64,000 nt of DNA, from the NCBI RefSeq assembly GCF_900111405.1, contig NZ_FOHJ01000004.1, positions 282,939 through 346,938 on the forward strand, written 5' to 3'. Shown here in pieces: positions 40,743-49,888 of this stretch. Positions within the stretch are counted from its first letter, which is position 1. Every line of letters begins with the position of its first letter. The notes below the pieces were generated by a model. The model was not told the DNA's origin. It made no database searches and was given only the letters and a program-made list of their open reading frames with translations. The position numbers and the translations under genes were made by a program. This DNA is from Salinibacillus kushneri. GTDB taxonomy: Bacteria > Bacillota > Bacilli > Bacillales > Alkalibacillaceae.

Positions 40743-40856
40743 TTACATCAATGATTTTCTAACAATAATAAGTGCAAGTTCACCTTTTCCTTCAGAAGCG
40801 TTTACCATTTTATTTCTTTTTTGAGAAGAGTGTTCATATAAATATTCTTCATTCAT
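40743..40856 (-). pseudogene. cheA: 37-codon ORF in the cheA position, possible cheA deletion scar
   Basis: A small ORF starts at an ATG overlapping the cheB stop and ends before the cheW ribosome binding site. It begins MNEEYL, resembling the MN-x-x-YL start of Bacillales CheA. It ends GKGELALIIVRKSLM, resembling the G-x-G-x-[LV]-ALI-x(5)-L strand near the CheA C-terminus. No CheA HPt, dimerisation or kinase domain remains. The interpretation as an in-frame internal deletion is inference; it could also be an assembly gap or chance. Confidence 0.5.
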
Positions 40857-41904
40857 TCTGGATAAGTTCACTTAACAAGGACCCCATTTCTTCAATCCGT
40901 ACAACATGGCTTACCTGATTGGTTTCAATGGCTGCTTTCGGCATTCCGAAAATAACAGCAGATTCTTTGGACTCTACCACAATAGTGGTATCAGGATCCT
41001 TTTCTTTTAATGTTTTTATCCCTATAGAGCCGTCAGAACCCATTCCTGTTAAAACTAAAGCATATTTCTGATAGTTTCCCAAATCAGCAACTGATTCAAA
41101 CAGTTTATTCACGGAAGGGCGATGCCCCCCAATAGGTTCTGTTTGATTAATAAAGGCTGTTAGCGAGATTCCAATTTTCCTTACTTCTAAATGATAGTCA
41201 CCAGGGGCAATATAAATGTTCCCTTTTGAAAGGAATTCACCATTTGTCGCCTCTTTTACTGTTAAGCTGGATTCTCTATCCAGACGTTCGGCTAAAGATT
41301 TTGTAAACCCTCCTGGCATATGCTGTACAACTAAAATAGGTGCTGGAAAATCTTTAGGTAAAATTGGTAATAATTTCTGTAATGCTCTTGGTCCCCCGGT
41401 GGATACCCCAATGACTACGATTTTCTTTGATTTATGCTGACTTCGTTGGGGTTTCATCGCAATCGGAAGAGAAAGATTTGTTTTGTTATCAATCTGACGA
41501 ATATCAACTTTTGCTGCCTGCTTAACCTTCATTATCATTTCTTGTTCGGTTTTATACATATCCAGAGAAATAGAACCTGATGGTTTTGTAATAAAGTCTA
41601 TAGCCCCATACTGTAGCGCTTTTAGTGTGCTGTCAGCTCCTGACTTTGTAAGACTTGATACCATAACAACCGGAAGCGGGTATTCCTTCATAATTTGCTG
41701 TAATGCTTCAAAACCATCCATTACAGGCATTTCCACATCCAATGTAACTACATCAGGTGATAATTTATTGATTTTCTCAAGGCCGTCCTGGCCATTTCGC
41801 GCTGTTGCTATCACTTCTAATTGCTCATCTTGACTTAAAATCTCTGAAATCATCTTCCGCATAAAAGCCGAATCATCAATTACTAGTACTCGGATAGTAC
41901 GCAC
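40849..41904 (-). CDS. cheB: Chemotaxis response regulator protein-glutamate methylesterase CheB
   Basis: 351 aa. Receiver domain with Asp10-Asp11 and phosphoacceptor Asp56 (VTLDVEMPVMDG). The C-terminal methylesterase has catalytic Ser168 (GVSTGGP), His195 (QHMPGG) and Asp291 (TGMGSDG). GTG start, AGGT about 8 bases upstream, directly after flhG. Its activating kinase CheA is absent here and no cheR is seen. Confidence 0.96.
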   Translation of the reverse strand: MRTIRVLVIDDSAFMRKMISEILSQDEQLEVIATARNGQDGLEKINKLSPDVVTLDVEMPVMDGFEALQQIMKEYPLPVVMVSSLTKSGADSTLKALQYGAIDFITKPSGSISLDMYKTEQEMIMKVKQAAKVDIRQIDNKTNLSLPIAMKPQRSQHKSKKIVVIGVSTGGPRALQKLLPILPKDFPAPILVVQHMPGGFTKSLAERLDRESSLTVKEATNGEFLSKGNIYIAPGDYHLEVRKIGISLTAFINQTEPIGGHRPSVNKLFESVADLGNYQKYALVLTGMGSDGSIGIKTLKEKDPDTTIVVESKESAVIFGMPKAAIETNQVSHVVRIEEMGSLLSELIQNE

Positions 41905-41905
41905 G

Positions 41906-42775
41906 TTAATCTACCTTTCTAGTAAACATCTTTTTTAGCTTCGTGACAAAAGAATGGGGCTGTGTTGATCGATGATTGACGTTGCGAATCCCTAAATATC
42001 CTTCTACAATATAATTTAATCGGAGGCTAATGTCAGATTTTTTATTATGAATCAGAAATGGGACTTGCGCCTTAACCGCATTGATAACGGCCCGGTCATC
42101 TGGTAAAACACCTAAAGGAATAAAGGAATGCTTTAAAAACCGCTCAACAACTGCCTTTAGCTTTATGAGTGTTGAATCACCGTCATTTTGAAAGGAACGA
42201 TTAACTAATACATAAATGGGTATAAAATTTTCCAGTGAATATAAGTGTTTCATCACGGCATATGCATCTGTAATCGATGTCGGTTCTGTAGTCGTAACAA
42301 TAAAACATTCATTGGCCGCAAGTGCAAATCGCAGGTGCTGATCCTGCATACCAGCTCCCAGATCAAAAATAATATAATCATAGTGCATGGTAATCGTCTC
42401 TAACTGTTTAATGAAATAATCAAAATAATGAGGGTTAAAATGGAAAATGTCTGTTAACCCGGAACCTGCAGCAACATAGGAAATAGAATGAGGACCTTCT
42501 TCAATGATATCCTTTATCTTTAAAGACTCTTCAAACATTTGAATAATGGTCTTTTTTGGTGTTAATCCCATAAGGACATCAATATTTCCCATACCAAAAT
42601 CCAAATCAAATAACAGTACTTTTTTCCCTTTTTGTTGCAGACCAATGGAAAAGTTCAATGCGAAGTTAGATTTCCCTACCCCACCTTTTCCACTTAATAT
42701 TGCAATACTTTTAGCTTCTTTTACATTCCCTTTATTGTTTAGTAAATCTCTTAGTTTTTGTGCTTGATCAGTCAT
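41906..42775 (-). CDS. flhG: Flagellum number regulator FlhG (YlxH), MinD-like ATPase
   Basis: 289 aa from ATG 42775 (MTDQAQKLRDLLN). Overlaps the flhF stop by 8 bases; a longer reading lacks support. Deviant Walker A GKGGVGKS (29-36). MinD/ParA-type ATPase that stimulates FlhF GTPase and in Firmicutes helps FliM/FliY C-ring assembly and flagellar placement. Next to flhF as usual. Confidence 0.94.
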   Translation of the reverse strand: MTDQAQKLRDLLNNKGNVKEAKSIAILSGKGGVGKSNFALNFSIGLQQKGKKVLLFDLDFGMGNIDVLMGLTPKKTIIQMFEESLKIKDIIEEGPHSISYVAAGSGLTDIFHFNPHYFDYFIKQLETITMHYDYIIFDLGAGMQDQHLRFALAANECFIVTTTEPTSITDAYAVMKHLYSLENFIPIYVLVNRSFQNDGDSTLIKLKAVVERFLKHSFIPLGVLPDDRAVINAVKAQVPFLIHNKKSDISLRLNYIVEGYLGIRNVNHRSTQPHSFVTKLKKMFTRKVD

Positions 42776-43925
42776 GTTTCCAGCCACCAAGTAATAAAGA
42801 TACAAGTTGTTCAGTTGATGCTATAATCATATCGTCCGGGACATCCTGACCATTTGAAAGAAAAGCTATTCCAGCATTGCAATCCTTAATCATATTTATG
42901 ATTGGACCAAATTCAGTTATTTCATCCACTTTGGTAAAAATAAGTTGTTGAATCGGAAAGACTTTAAACTGTTTATAAACCTCCCTTAATTCTTTATACT
43001 TTGTCGTTGCGGATAAAACGAGAAACATCTCATCATTTTTATCAAACTGGATGGTTTCTTCCAGCTGTTTAATAAATTCGACCTGCTTATAGTTACGTCC
43101 TGCCGTATCAACCAAAATTATGTAGAAATCCGCGAATTTTTCTTTTGCTTTTTGAAAATCTTCTTGATTATAAGCCACTTCTACAGGAATATCCAAGATT
43201 TTTCCATATGTTTTTAATTGGTCGATTGCACCAATTCGATACGTATCTGTTGTTAAAAAAGCAACTTTTTTCTTTTCTTCTACAACAGCCTTTGCAGCTA
43301 TTTTGGCGATAGTTGTTGTCTTGCCTACCCCAGTTGGCCCCACAAAATACATCATTTTTGACCGAAAACCTTTATAACCATTAGGATACGATTGTAATTG
43401 TTTGTAAAGCACTTCCTTTAACCATTGAAGGACAAGTTGATGATCTACTTGTTTATTATGAAGATAATACTTATCAAGCAAGTCATTAGTAATGATTCTT
43501 ACCGTTTCCTCATGAAGATCCTGATTCATGAGATATTGGTATGTTTTTTTTAGGAAATCAGGATAGTGGTCGATTGTGCCAGCAGTTTTTTCCTGTTGTA
43601 ATGACAATGATTGCTTTAATTCCTGAATCTCTTTTATGATTTCATCACTAACGGTTTTCTGCTTTGATGCCCTAATCTGGTTGGTTAAAGGCTTGGATTC
43701 TTTTTGATTATATCCAACCGGTTGAACTGGTCTCGTCTTTGTTTCCTGTGCTGGATTTGGATCAATGGCGGCAATCACTTCAATGTTATTTTTCTTAAAC
43801 ATCCCTAATAAGCCTTTAGGTTTCACAACCTTTGAGTTTAAAATAACTGCATCACTACCAAGCTCTTTTCGAACCTGCTTCATGGCTTCAGGCATTGTCT
43901 GGGCTGTATACTTTTTTACCTTCAT
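42768..43925 (-). CDS. flhF: Flagellar SRP-type GTPase FlhF
   Basis: 385 aa SRP-family GTPase that places flagella. The N-terminal basic domain (about 1-110) precedes an NG domain with P-loop GPTGVGKTTTIAKI near residue 195 and the DTAGR motif. The last base of flhA overlaps its ATG. Works with FlhG. Confidence 0.95.
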   Translation of the reverse strand: MKVKKYTAQTMPEAMKQVRKELGSDAVILNSKVVKPKGLLGMFKKNNIEVIAAIDPNPAQETKTRPVQPVGYNQKESKPLTNQIRASKQKTVSDEIIKEIQELKQSLSLQQEKTAGTIDHYPDFLKKTYQYLMNQDLHEETVRIITNDLLDKYYLHNKQVDHQLVLQWLKEVLYKQLQSYPNGYKGFRSKMMYFVGPTGVGKTTTIAKIAAKAVVEEKKKVAFLTTDTYRIGAIDQLKTYGKILDIPVEVAYNQEDFQKAKEKFADFYIILVDTAGRNYKQVEFIKQLEETIQFDKNDEMFLVLSATTKYKELREVYKQFKVFPIQQLIFTKVDEITEFGPIINMIKDCNAGIAFLSNGQDVPDDMIIASTEQLVSLLLGGWKHD

Positions 43926-45955
43926 TAAACATTCACCACCCCTACGCTTTGTACCTCAATGGCTGGTTCTAACTCGTTGTAAGATAAAACCACAACTTGA
44001 GGCAGAAATCTTTCTATCAATTGCTTCACATACATTCGAACTGCCGGTGAGCATAAAATAATTGGTGTAGCTTCTTGCAATGATAGTTTTTCTACTTCCT
44101 GATGAATAGACTGTATAATCTTTTGCTGTGATTCAGGATCTAATGATAAGTAACTTCCATGTTCTGTCTGTTGGACATGGTCCGCAATGAGCTTTTCTAC
44201 TTGACCAGAAATCGTAATCACTTTAATCATCTGTTCATCATTTATATATTGATTTGAAATTTGGCTTGACAAGGCTTGTCTTGCGTACTCCCCTAAAAGA
44301 TCTGTGTCATTTGTCATTTTGCCAAAGTCCGCCAGTGTTTCAAAAATAACAGGTAAATTTCGGATGGACACTTGTTCTCGTAAGAGCTTGGCTAATACCT
44401 TCTGTACATCCCCGATCGACAATGGTTCTGGTGTAACTTCTTCCACAAGGATTGGATTGCTTTCTTTCAAATGATCGATTAGCTGTTTCGTTTCCTCTCT
44501 TCCTAATAACTCATGAGCATACTGCTTGATAATCTCTGTAATATGGGTGGAAACCACAGATGGTGGATCCACAACCGTAGCCCCCATCATTTCTGCTTCA
44601 TCTTTAAGATTCTCTGCAATCCATTTTGCCGGTAGACCGAAAGCGGGCTCTGTGGTATCAATTCCGTCCAAATCCTCTTCCTCGATTCCAGGCATCATAG
44701 CCATATAATGATCCAGATAAACTTCACCTTTTGCCACTTCATTGCCTTTTACTTTTAAACTGTATTCATTAGGATTCAACTGTATATTATCGCGTATTCG
44801 AACAACTGGAATGACCATCCCTAACTCTAAAGCTAATTGTCTGCGAATCATTACAACACGATCGAGCAAATCTCCACCTTGATTGGCATCAGCTAAAGGA
44901 ATCAGTGCATAACCAAATTCGAATTCGATGGGATCATTGCTTATCATTTGAATAATATTGTCAGGAGAAGACATATCCTGCTTCTCCATTTCCTCTTCTT
45001 CTGGCCATTCAACAGGGTCTTCTTCCGTTTGTTTTTTACTCAATTGATAACCGCCAAACACTAAAAAGCCGGCAATCACAGATGTCAATCCAAAGTTTAT
45101 GGGAGTTAAACCAAACATAAATATAGTAAAAGCAGCAACATAGAGTAACTTCGGAAAACGAAGCAACTGCTTTGTTATATCTGTACCAAGATTCCCTTCT
45201 GAAGCTACACGGGTTACGACAATACCAGTCGCTGTGGAAATTAATAACGCCGGGATTTGAGAAACCAGGCCATCACCAACTGTTAGACGAAGAAACTGAT
45301 TGGATGCTTCACCAAAGCTTAATCCCATTTGGGCAACACCGATTATTAAACCGAAAATAATATTTATAATAACAATGACAATGCCGGCAATTGCATCTCC
45401 TTTGACAAACTTACTGGCACCATCCATAGCTCCATAAAAATCAGCTTCCTGCTCAATTTTTTCACGGCGATCCTTCGCCTGTTGTTCAGATATTAATCCC
45501 GAATTCAAATCTGCATCAATACTCATTTGCTTACCAGGCATTGCATCTAATGTGAAACGGGCGGAAACTTCAGATACACGTTCCGAACCCTTGGTAATAA
45601 CAATAAACTGAATAATGATTAAAATCAGGAAGATAACAAAACCTACTAATGGATTGTCACCTATAACAAAACTGCCAAATGTATCAATAACAACTCCTGC
45701 GTCACCTTCAGATAAGATGGAACGGGTAGTCGAAACGTTTAATCCTAATCGAAATAAAGTCAAAAGCAATAAGAGAGAGGGGAAAACCGCAAACTCAAGT
45801 GCCTCTGTTGTGTTCATGGCTACTAAAATTACGATTAAAGCAAGAGTTATATTGATTAAGATTAAAACACTTAAGAGCCAGCCCGGCATAGGAATAACGA
45901 GCATGACGATAATTAATATAACAGCTGATAATACAGATAAATCTTTAATTTTCAT
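43925..45955 (-). CDS. flhA: Flagellar type III export gate protein FlhA
   Basis: 676 aa. Eight membrane segments in residues 1-320 are followed by a large cytoplasmic domain that docks export substrates and chaperones. Conserved ALIVILVAMNTTEALEFAVF and LDAMPGKQMSIDADL (FHIPEP region) are present. One of the largest genes of the operon. ATG with GAGAG. Confidence 0.97.
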   Translation of the reverse strand: MKIKDLSVLSAVILIIVMLVIPMPGWLLSVLILINITLALIVILVAMNTTEALEFAVFPSLLLLLTLFRLGLNVSTTRSILSEGDAGVVIDTFGSFVIGDNPLVGFVIFLILIIIQFIVITKGSERVSEVSARFTLDAMPGKQMSIDADLNSGLISEQQAKDRREKIEQEADFYGAMDGASKFVKGDAIAGIVIVIINIIFGLIIGVAQMGLSFGEASNQFLRLTVGDGLVSQIPALLISTATGIVVTRVASEGNLGTDITKQLLRFPKLLYVAAFTIFMFGLTPINFGLTSVIAGFLVFGGYQLSKKQTEEDPVEWPEEEEMEKQDMSSPDNIIQMISNDPIEFEFGYALIPLADANQGGDLLDRVVMIRRQLALELGMVIPVVRIRDNIQLNPNEYSLKVKGNEVAKGEVYLDHYMAMMPGIEEEDLDGIDTTEPAFGLPAKWIAENLKDEAEMMGATVVDPPSVVSTHITEIIKQYAHELLGREETKQLIDHLKESNPILVEEVTPEPLSIGDVQKVLAKLLREQVSIRNLPVIFETLADFGKMTNDTDLLGEYARQALSSQISNQYINDEQMIKVITISGQVEKLIADHVQQTEHGSYLSLDPESQQKIIQSIHQEVEKLSLQEATPIILCSPAVRMYVKQLIERFLPQVVVLSYNELEPAIEVQSVGVVNV

Positions 45956-45975
45956 GATTGTCTCTCCTCATTGCT

Positions 45976-47058
45976 TTAAACTTTATTTTGGATTCGATAT
46001 ACATAAGCCAGAACCTCCGCCACTGCCTGGTAAAAATCTTCATGAATGACCTCACCAATTTCCACTTTTGCATAAAGGGAACGGGCTAATGGACGATTTT
46101 CGACCATAGGAATATGATGATAGTTAGCTACTTCTCGAATTTTTAGCGCAATATAATCGACCCCTTTAGCTACAACATACGGAGCATCATATTTATTTTC
46201 ATCATATTTAACAGCTATTGAATAATGGGTTGGGTTTGTAATGACAACATCCGCATCCGGTACCTCACTCATCATTCTGGAATTAGCCATTTGCCGCTGC
46301 CGTTCCTTTACCTTGGATTTAATTTGCGGGTCGCCTTCCATGTTTTTATGTTCATCTTTAATATCCTGTTTGGACATTTTAATATTTTTTTCGTGATCAT
46401 AGCGCTGATAGATATAGTCAATAACAGATATGACTAATAGACCAATAGAAGCGGCAATCCCCATTGTTATGGTCATTTGTCCAAAAAAGCCAAGTGCTGC
46501 ATCTACACTTTTTAAAGACATAAGCATCATTTCATCTTTATTCAGCCAAATAACCGTAAAGGTTAGGGTGCCGATTACTGTAATTTTTAACAAAGATTTT
46601 AAGAGTTCAACCAAAGCGCGACCAGAAAATATTTTTTTTGCACCTTTCAGTGGATTAATTTTCCCAAGGTTGAACTTTAAGGGCTCTGTCGTAAACAGGA
46701 AGCCAATCTGTAAAAAATTCGCAGCCAATCCAGCAATCACAGCAACAATCATGATTGGCAGTAAAAGCATTACACCATCAATCGTATACTGAAAAAACAT
46801 TGATTCAATGGTTTCAGCGGTAACATCCCATTGAATATACTCTACAAATCCCTTTTCATAGATAGCGAGTAATCGTTCTTTTAAATAACCACCCATAACA
46901 TAAAACAATATAAACATTGCAAATAATAAAATGGCTGTATTAACATCCTGGCTTTTTGCGACTTGTCCTTTTTTCCTGGAGTCCTGGCGCTTCTTTGGGG
47001 TTGCCTTTTCGGTCTTTTCACCCGCAAAGTATTGTAAATTTAAAGATAACCATTCCAT
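45976..47058 (-). CDS. flhB: Flagellar export switch protein FlhB
   Basis: 360 aa. The N-terminus LNLQYFAGEKTEKATPKKRQ and four membrane segments precede a cytoplasmic domain with the autocleavage motif NPTH near residue 275. Cleavage switches export from hook to filament substrates with FliK. ATG directly after fliR (2-base gap). Confidence 0.97.
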   Translation of the reverse strand: MEWLSLNLQYFAGEKTEKATPKKRQDSRKKGQVAKSQDVNTAILLFAMFILFYVMGGYLKERLLAIYEKGFVEYIQWDVTAETIESMFFQYTIDGVMLLLPIMIVAVIAGLAANFLQIGFLFTTEPLKFNLGKINPLKGAKKIFSGRALVELLKSLLKITVIGTLTFTVIWLNKDEMMLMSLKSVDAALGFFGQMTITMGIAASIGLLVISVIDYIYQRYDHEKNIKMSKQDIKDEHKNMEGDPQIKSKVKERQRQMANSRMMSEVPDADVVITNPTHYSIAVKYDENKYDAPYVVAKGVDYIALKIREVANYHHIPMVENRPLARSLYAKVEIGEVIHEDFYQAVAEVLAYVYRIQNKV

Positions 47059-47059
47059 T

Positions 47060-47839
47060 CTAAGCGCCCCCGAATAATGACATTAAACCTCTCATGGAAT
47101 AAAGAGTCGTTTCAAACAGTTGCTGAACTAACGCTGCAAAAACACCAAATGAAACAAAAATAACCACAAAACTAACAAAAATCTTCAAAGGCAGACCCAC
47201 AACAAATACATTTAATTGAGGGACCGTCCGGGCAACAATTCCTAACGCAACATCAACTAAAAATAAACAGCCAACAATAGGAATGGACATTTGAAATGCA
47301 ATAAGAAACATTTTATTAAAACTATCAATCACAAACTCAACAATTGAACCGTCCTGAAAAGGTATAAACTGATCAATTTCAATAAATTGATAGCTGTAAA
47401 AGATTCCATCAAGCAATAAATGGTGCGCATCTACTGTAATCAAAAACAACAAAGTAATAGTATAAAGAAATTGACCAATTAACGGACTTTGAACTCCTGT
47501 CTGTGGGTCTACCACATTTGCAATCGCAAATCCCATTTGAAAGTCGATAAAACCGCCTGCAATTTGGATAGCACCAAGTATTATAAAAGCAATTAAACCG
47601 ATAAATATCCCAACCAATAATTCTTTAAGTAATAATAAAATATAATGGCCATCAAATTGTAACGTTGGAATTTCTACGGTATAAAACATAATCCACGATA
47701 AAAAAATGGCAAAACCGATTTTATGGGTTCGCGGAAAATTACGATATGAAAATATAGGAATTGTCACAAAAAAACCTATGACCCTTGCAAAGATCAGGAT
47801 AAACCCTGGCAGTCTGGATATATCAAAGAGTTCAAACAT
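47060..47839 (-). CDS. fliR: Flagellar export gate protein FliR
   Basis: 259 aa, six or more membrane segments, part of the FliPQR helical gate core. Start MFELFDISRLPGFILIFARV. Short-gap neighbours fliQ and flhB. Small indels aside it matches the family length. Confidence 0.95.
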   Translation of the reverse strand: MFELFDISRLPGFILIFARVIGFFVTIPIFSYRNFPRTHKIGFAIFLSWIMFYTVEIPTLQFDGHYILLLLKELLVGIFIGLIAFIILGAIQIAGGFIDFQMGFAIANVVDPQTGVQSPLIGQFLYTITLLFLITVDAHHLLLDGIFYSYQFIEIDQFIPFQDGSIVEFVIDSFNKMFLIAFQMSIPIVGCLFLVDVALGIVARTVPQLNVFVVGLPLKIFVSFVVIFVSFGVFAALVQQLFETTLYSMRGLMSLFGGA

Positions 47840-47840
47840 A

Positions 47841-48110
47841 TTAACGAATCACTGTATGGAGATTATTAAATATATTCGCCGTAAAATCTACTACTTGAAC
47901 GAGCATCCAGGGACCAAAAAAAATAATCCCTATAAAGACAGCAATGATTTTTGGTATAAATGCAAGGGTTTGTTCCTGAATTTGTGTTGTTGCCTGAAAA
48001 ATACTAACTAACAACCCTACTACTAAGGCTAAGATTAATATTGGTCCAATAACGATGAGTAATGTATAAACAGCTTTTTCTGCTAAAGAAATAACAAACT
48101 CACTATTCAA
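47841..48110 (-). CDS. fliQ: Flagellar export gate protein FliQ
   Basis: 89 aa, two membrane hairpin segments; conserved LLVGLLVSIFQATTQIQEQT-type core. Four copies surround FliP/FliR in the gate. ATG about 25 bases after fliP. Family length is 89. Confidence 0.96.
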   Translation of the reverse strand: MNSEFVISLAEKAVYTLLIVIGPILILALVVGLLVSIFQATTQIQEQTLAFIPKIIAVFIGIIFFGPWMLVQVVDFTANIFNNLHTVIR

Positions 48111-48134
48111 AATATTGCGCTCCCTTCCTTATAG

Positions 48135-48800
48135 CTAGAAGCTTTCCAGTAATGAATGGGTGATCAAATACCAGCCATCCACGAGTACAAACAATAAGAT
48201 TTTAAAAGGTAAAGAAATCATAACTGGTGGTAACATCATCATTCCCATTGACATTAAAATACTGGCGACCGCCATATCTATGATTAAAAAGGGAACAAAT
48301 ATCATGAAGCCCATTTGAAAGGCTGTTTTTAATTCACTTATAGCAAATGAAGGAATTAATGTTGTAAGTGGAATATCCTCTAAAGACTCTGGTTCTTCCA
48401 TTTGGGAATACTCCATAAATAAAGCCAAATCCTTTTGACGTGTATGCTCAGACATAAATTCTTTCATTGGCATACTCGCCTGATCATATGCTTCTTCGAT
48501 GGTTATTTCTTCGTTAAATAAGGGCTGTAAGGCTTCATCGTTGATTTCCTGAAAAGTTGGTGCCATGATAAAAAAGGTTAAAAACAATGCCAAACCAATT
48601 AATATCTGGTTAGGAGGCATTTGCTGTGTAGCCAGAGACGTACGAACAAATGATAATACAATAACAATTCTTGCAAAACTCGTCATTAAAATAAGAATAC
48701 TCGGTGCAAGGGCTAATACAGTTAATAAAAGTAATAATTTTACGGATGTTGATACACTTTCAGGATCAGAATTACTAAAAAAATCGACAAACTCACCCAT
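48135..48800 (-). CDS. fliP: Flagellar export gate protein FliP
   Basis: 221 aa. Main gate subunit (five copies). Conserved FVRTSLATQQMPPNQILIGL and the MGMMMLPPVMISLPFKILLF segment. Overlaps fliO by 8 bases. No obvious cleavable signal peptide, as in B. subtilis FliP. Confidence 0.97.
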   Translation of the reverse strand: MGEFVDFFSNSDPESVSTSVKLLLLLTVLALAPSILILMTSFARIVIVLSFVRTSLATQQMPPNQILIGLALFLTFFIMAPTFQEINDEALQPLFNEEITIEEAYDQASMPMKEFMSEHTRQKDLALFMEYSQMEEPESLEDIPLTTLIPSFAISELKTAFQMGFMIFVPFLIIDMAVASILMSMGMMMLPPVMISLPFKILLFVLVDGWYLITHSLLESF

Positions 48801-49461
48801 CTTGATCCTCTTTTCTATATCCTTTGTGATCGATTAATTGATTTCTTTCCCGTTTTAATTTTTTCATTTCATTTGAAAATTGTTCCTTGAAAGATTTTGC
48901 TGGATTCCCTTTTTTTCTCTGATCCTTTATTTGGTCAAGAGAATGTATAATAGATTTAAAAGGTTGATTGGTGTTTTTATCATCATCTTCTTGCAATATA
49001 TCCTCTTTTGTTGCTTCATCATCGATTTCCGTTAGCAGCGAGATATCCTCTCCAACTCCTACAACAAAAATACGGTCACCAATTCTCACCATTTGCATAG
49101 ATTTATTGGAACCTAGTGATATACCACCCAGATTCTCCATTGCCCGCACCTGCTGAAACATCTTGTTCCTCTTTTGCAGAAACCTTAACAAAAAATAAAT
49201 AAGAGCCAACACAACAGCAAGCATAAAGACCATTTTGATTATATTCCCCATTAAGGAACCATTGTCTTTTTGCAAAGTAGACTCCTCATCATTGGTAGTT
49301 TTCTGGTTTTCTTCTTGCTTAATCTGCTTATCATTTTGTTTTTGCTCAAAAAACTCGTCCACATTCATATCTGTTTGCGCATAAATAAAATAATTTGGCT
49401 GCACCATTAGAACAAATACAGATAACAATGATGTGACGATTAGCCTTACAAGTTTGTTCAT
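48793..49461 (-). CDS. fliZ: Flagellar export assembly protein FliO (FliZ)
   Basis: 222 aa from ATG 49461 with GGGGAG five bases upstream; a longer reading lacks a site. N-terminal signal peptide (residues 1-30), an acidic external stretch, one membrane segment about residues 75-95 and a cytoplasmic basic tail. Helps assemble FliP rings. Sequence diverges strongly, as is normal for FliO. Confidence 0.88.
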   Translation of the reverse strand: MNKLVRLIVTSLLSVFVLMVQPNYFIYAQTDMNVDEFFEQKQNDKQIKQEENQKTTNDEESTLQKDNGSLMGNIIKMVFMLAVVLALIYFLLRFLQKRNKMFQQVRAMENLGGISLGSNKSMQMVRIGDRIFVVGVGEDISLLTEIDDEATKEDILQEDDDKNTNQPFKSIIHSLDQIKDQRKKGNPAKSFKEQFSNEMKKLKRERNQLIDHKGYRKEDQDG

Positions 49462-49502
49462 AACGTCTCCCCGTTTCACTTAACTGGTAATCTACTTAAC
49501 CA

Positions 49503-49868
49503 CTACAAATCCAATGTTTTATTAATAGCTTCTATTACACGATCGCCCTGAAATGGTTTTACAATAAAGTCTTTAGCACCAGTCTGAATAGCCTCAATAA
49601 CCATAGCCTGTTGTCCCATTGCTGAGCACATAATTATTTTGGCATTAGGATCGTTTTCTTTAATTTCTTTTAAAGCAGTAATGCCATCTTTTTCAGGCAT
49701 AGTAATATCAAGGGTAACTAAATCAGGCTGCAGTTCTTGATATTTTTCAACCGCTTCATTACCGTCTTGGGCTTCTCCGACAACCTCAAAGTTATTTTTC
49801 TCTAAAATATCTTTTATCATCATTCTCATGAACGCAGCATCATCTACAATAAGTACTTTATGTGACAT
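49503..49868 (-). CDS. cheY: Chemotaxis response regulator CheY
   Basis: 121 aa single receiver domain. Asp9, Asp10, Asp54 (VTLDITMPEKDG) and the IVKPFQ lysine are present. In B. subtilis CheY-P binds FliM and promotes counterclockwise rotation (smooth swimming). Located between fliY and fliO, as in B. subtilis. Its kinase CheA is missing from the operon. Confidence 0.97.
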   Translation of the reverse strand: MSHKVLIVDDAAFMRMMIKDILEKNNFEVVGEAQDGNEAVEKYQELQPDLVTLDITMPEKDGITALKEIKENDPNAKIIMCSAMGQQAMVIEAIQTGAKDFIVKPFQGDRVIEAINKTLDL

Positions 49869-49888
49869 GAACTTTTCCCCCTATTCTA

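Noticed and set aside
45615..46049. 144-aa plus-strand ORF opposite flhA/flhB
   Set aside because: Longest antisense frame in the region but a shadow of the membrane-coding codon pattern of flhA; no ribosome binding site or family match.
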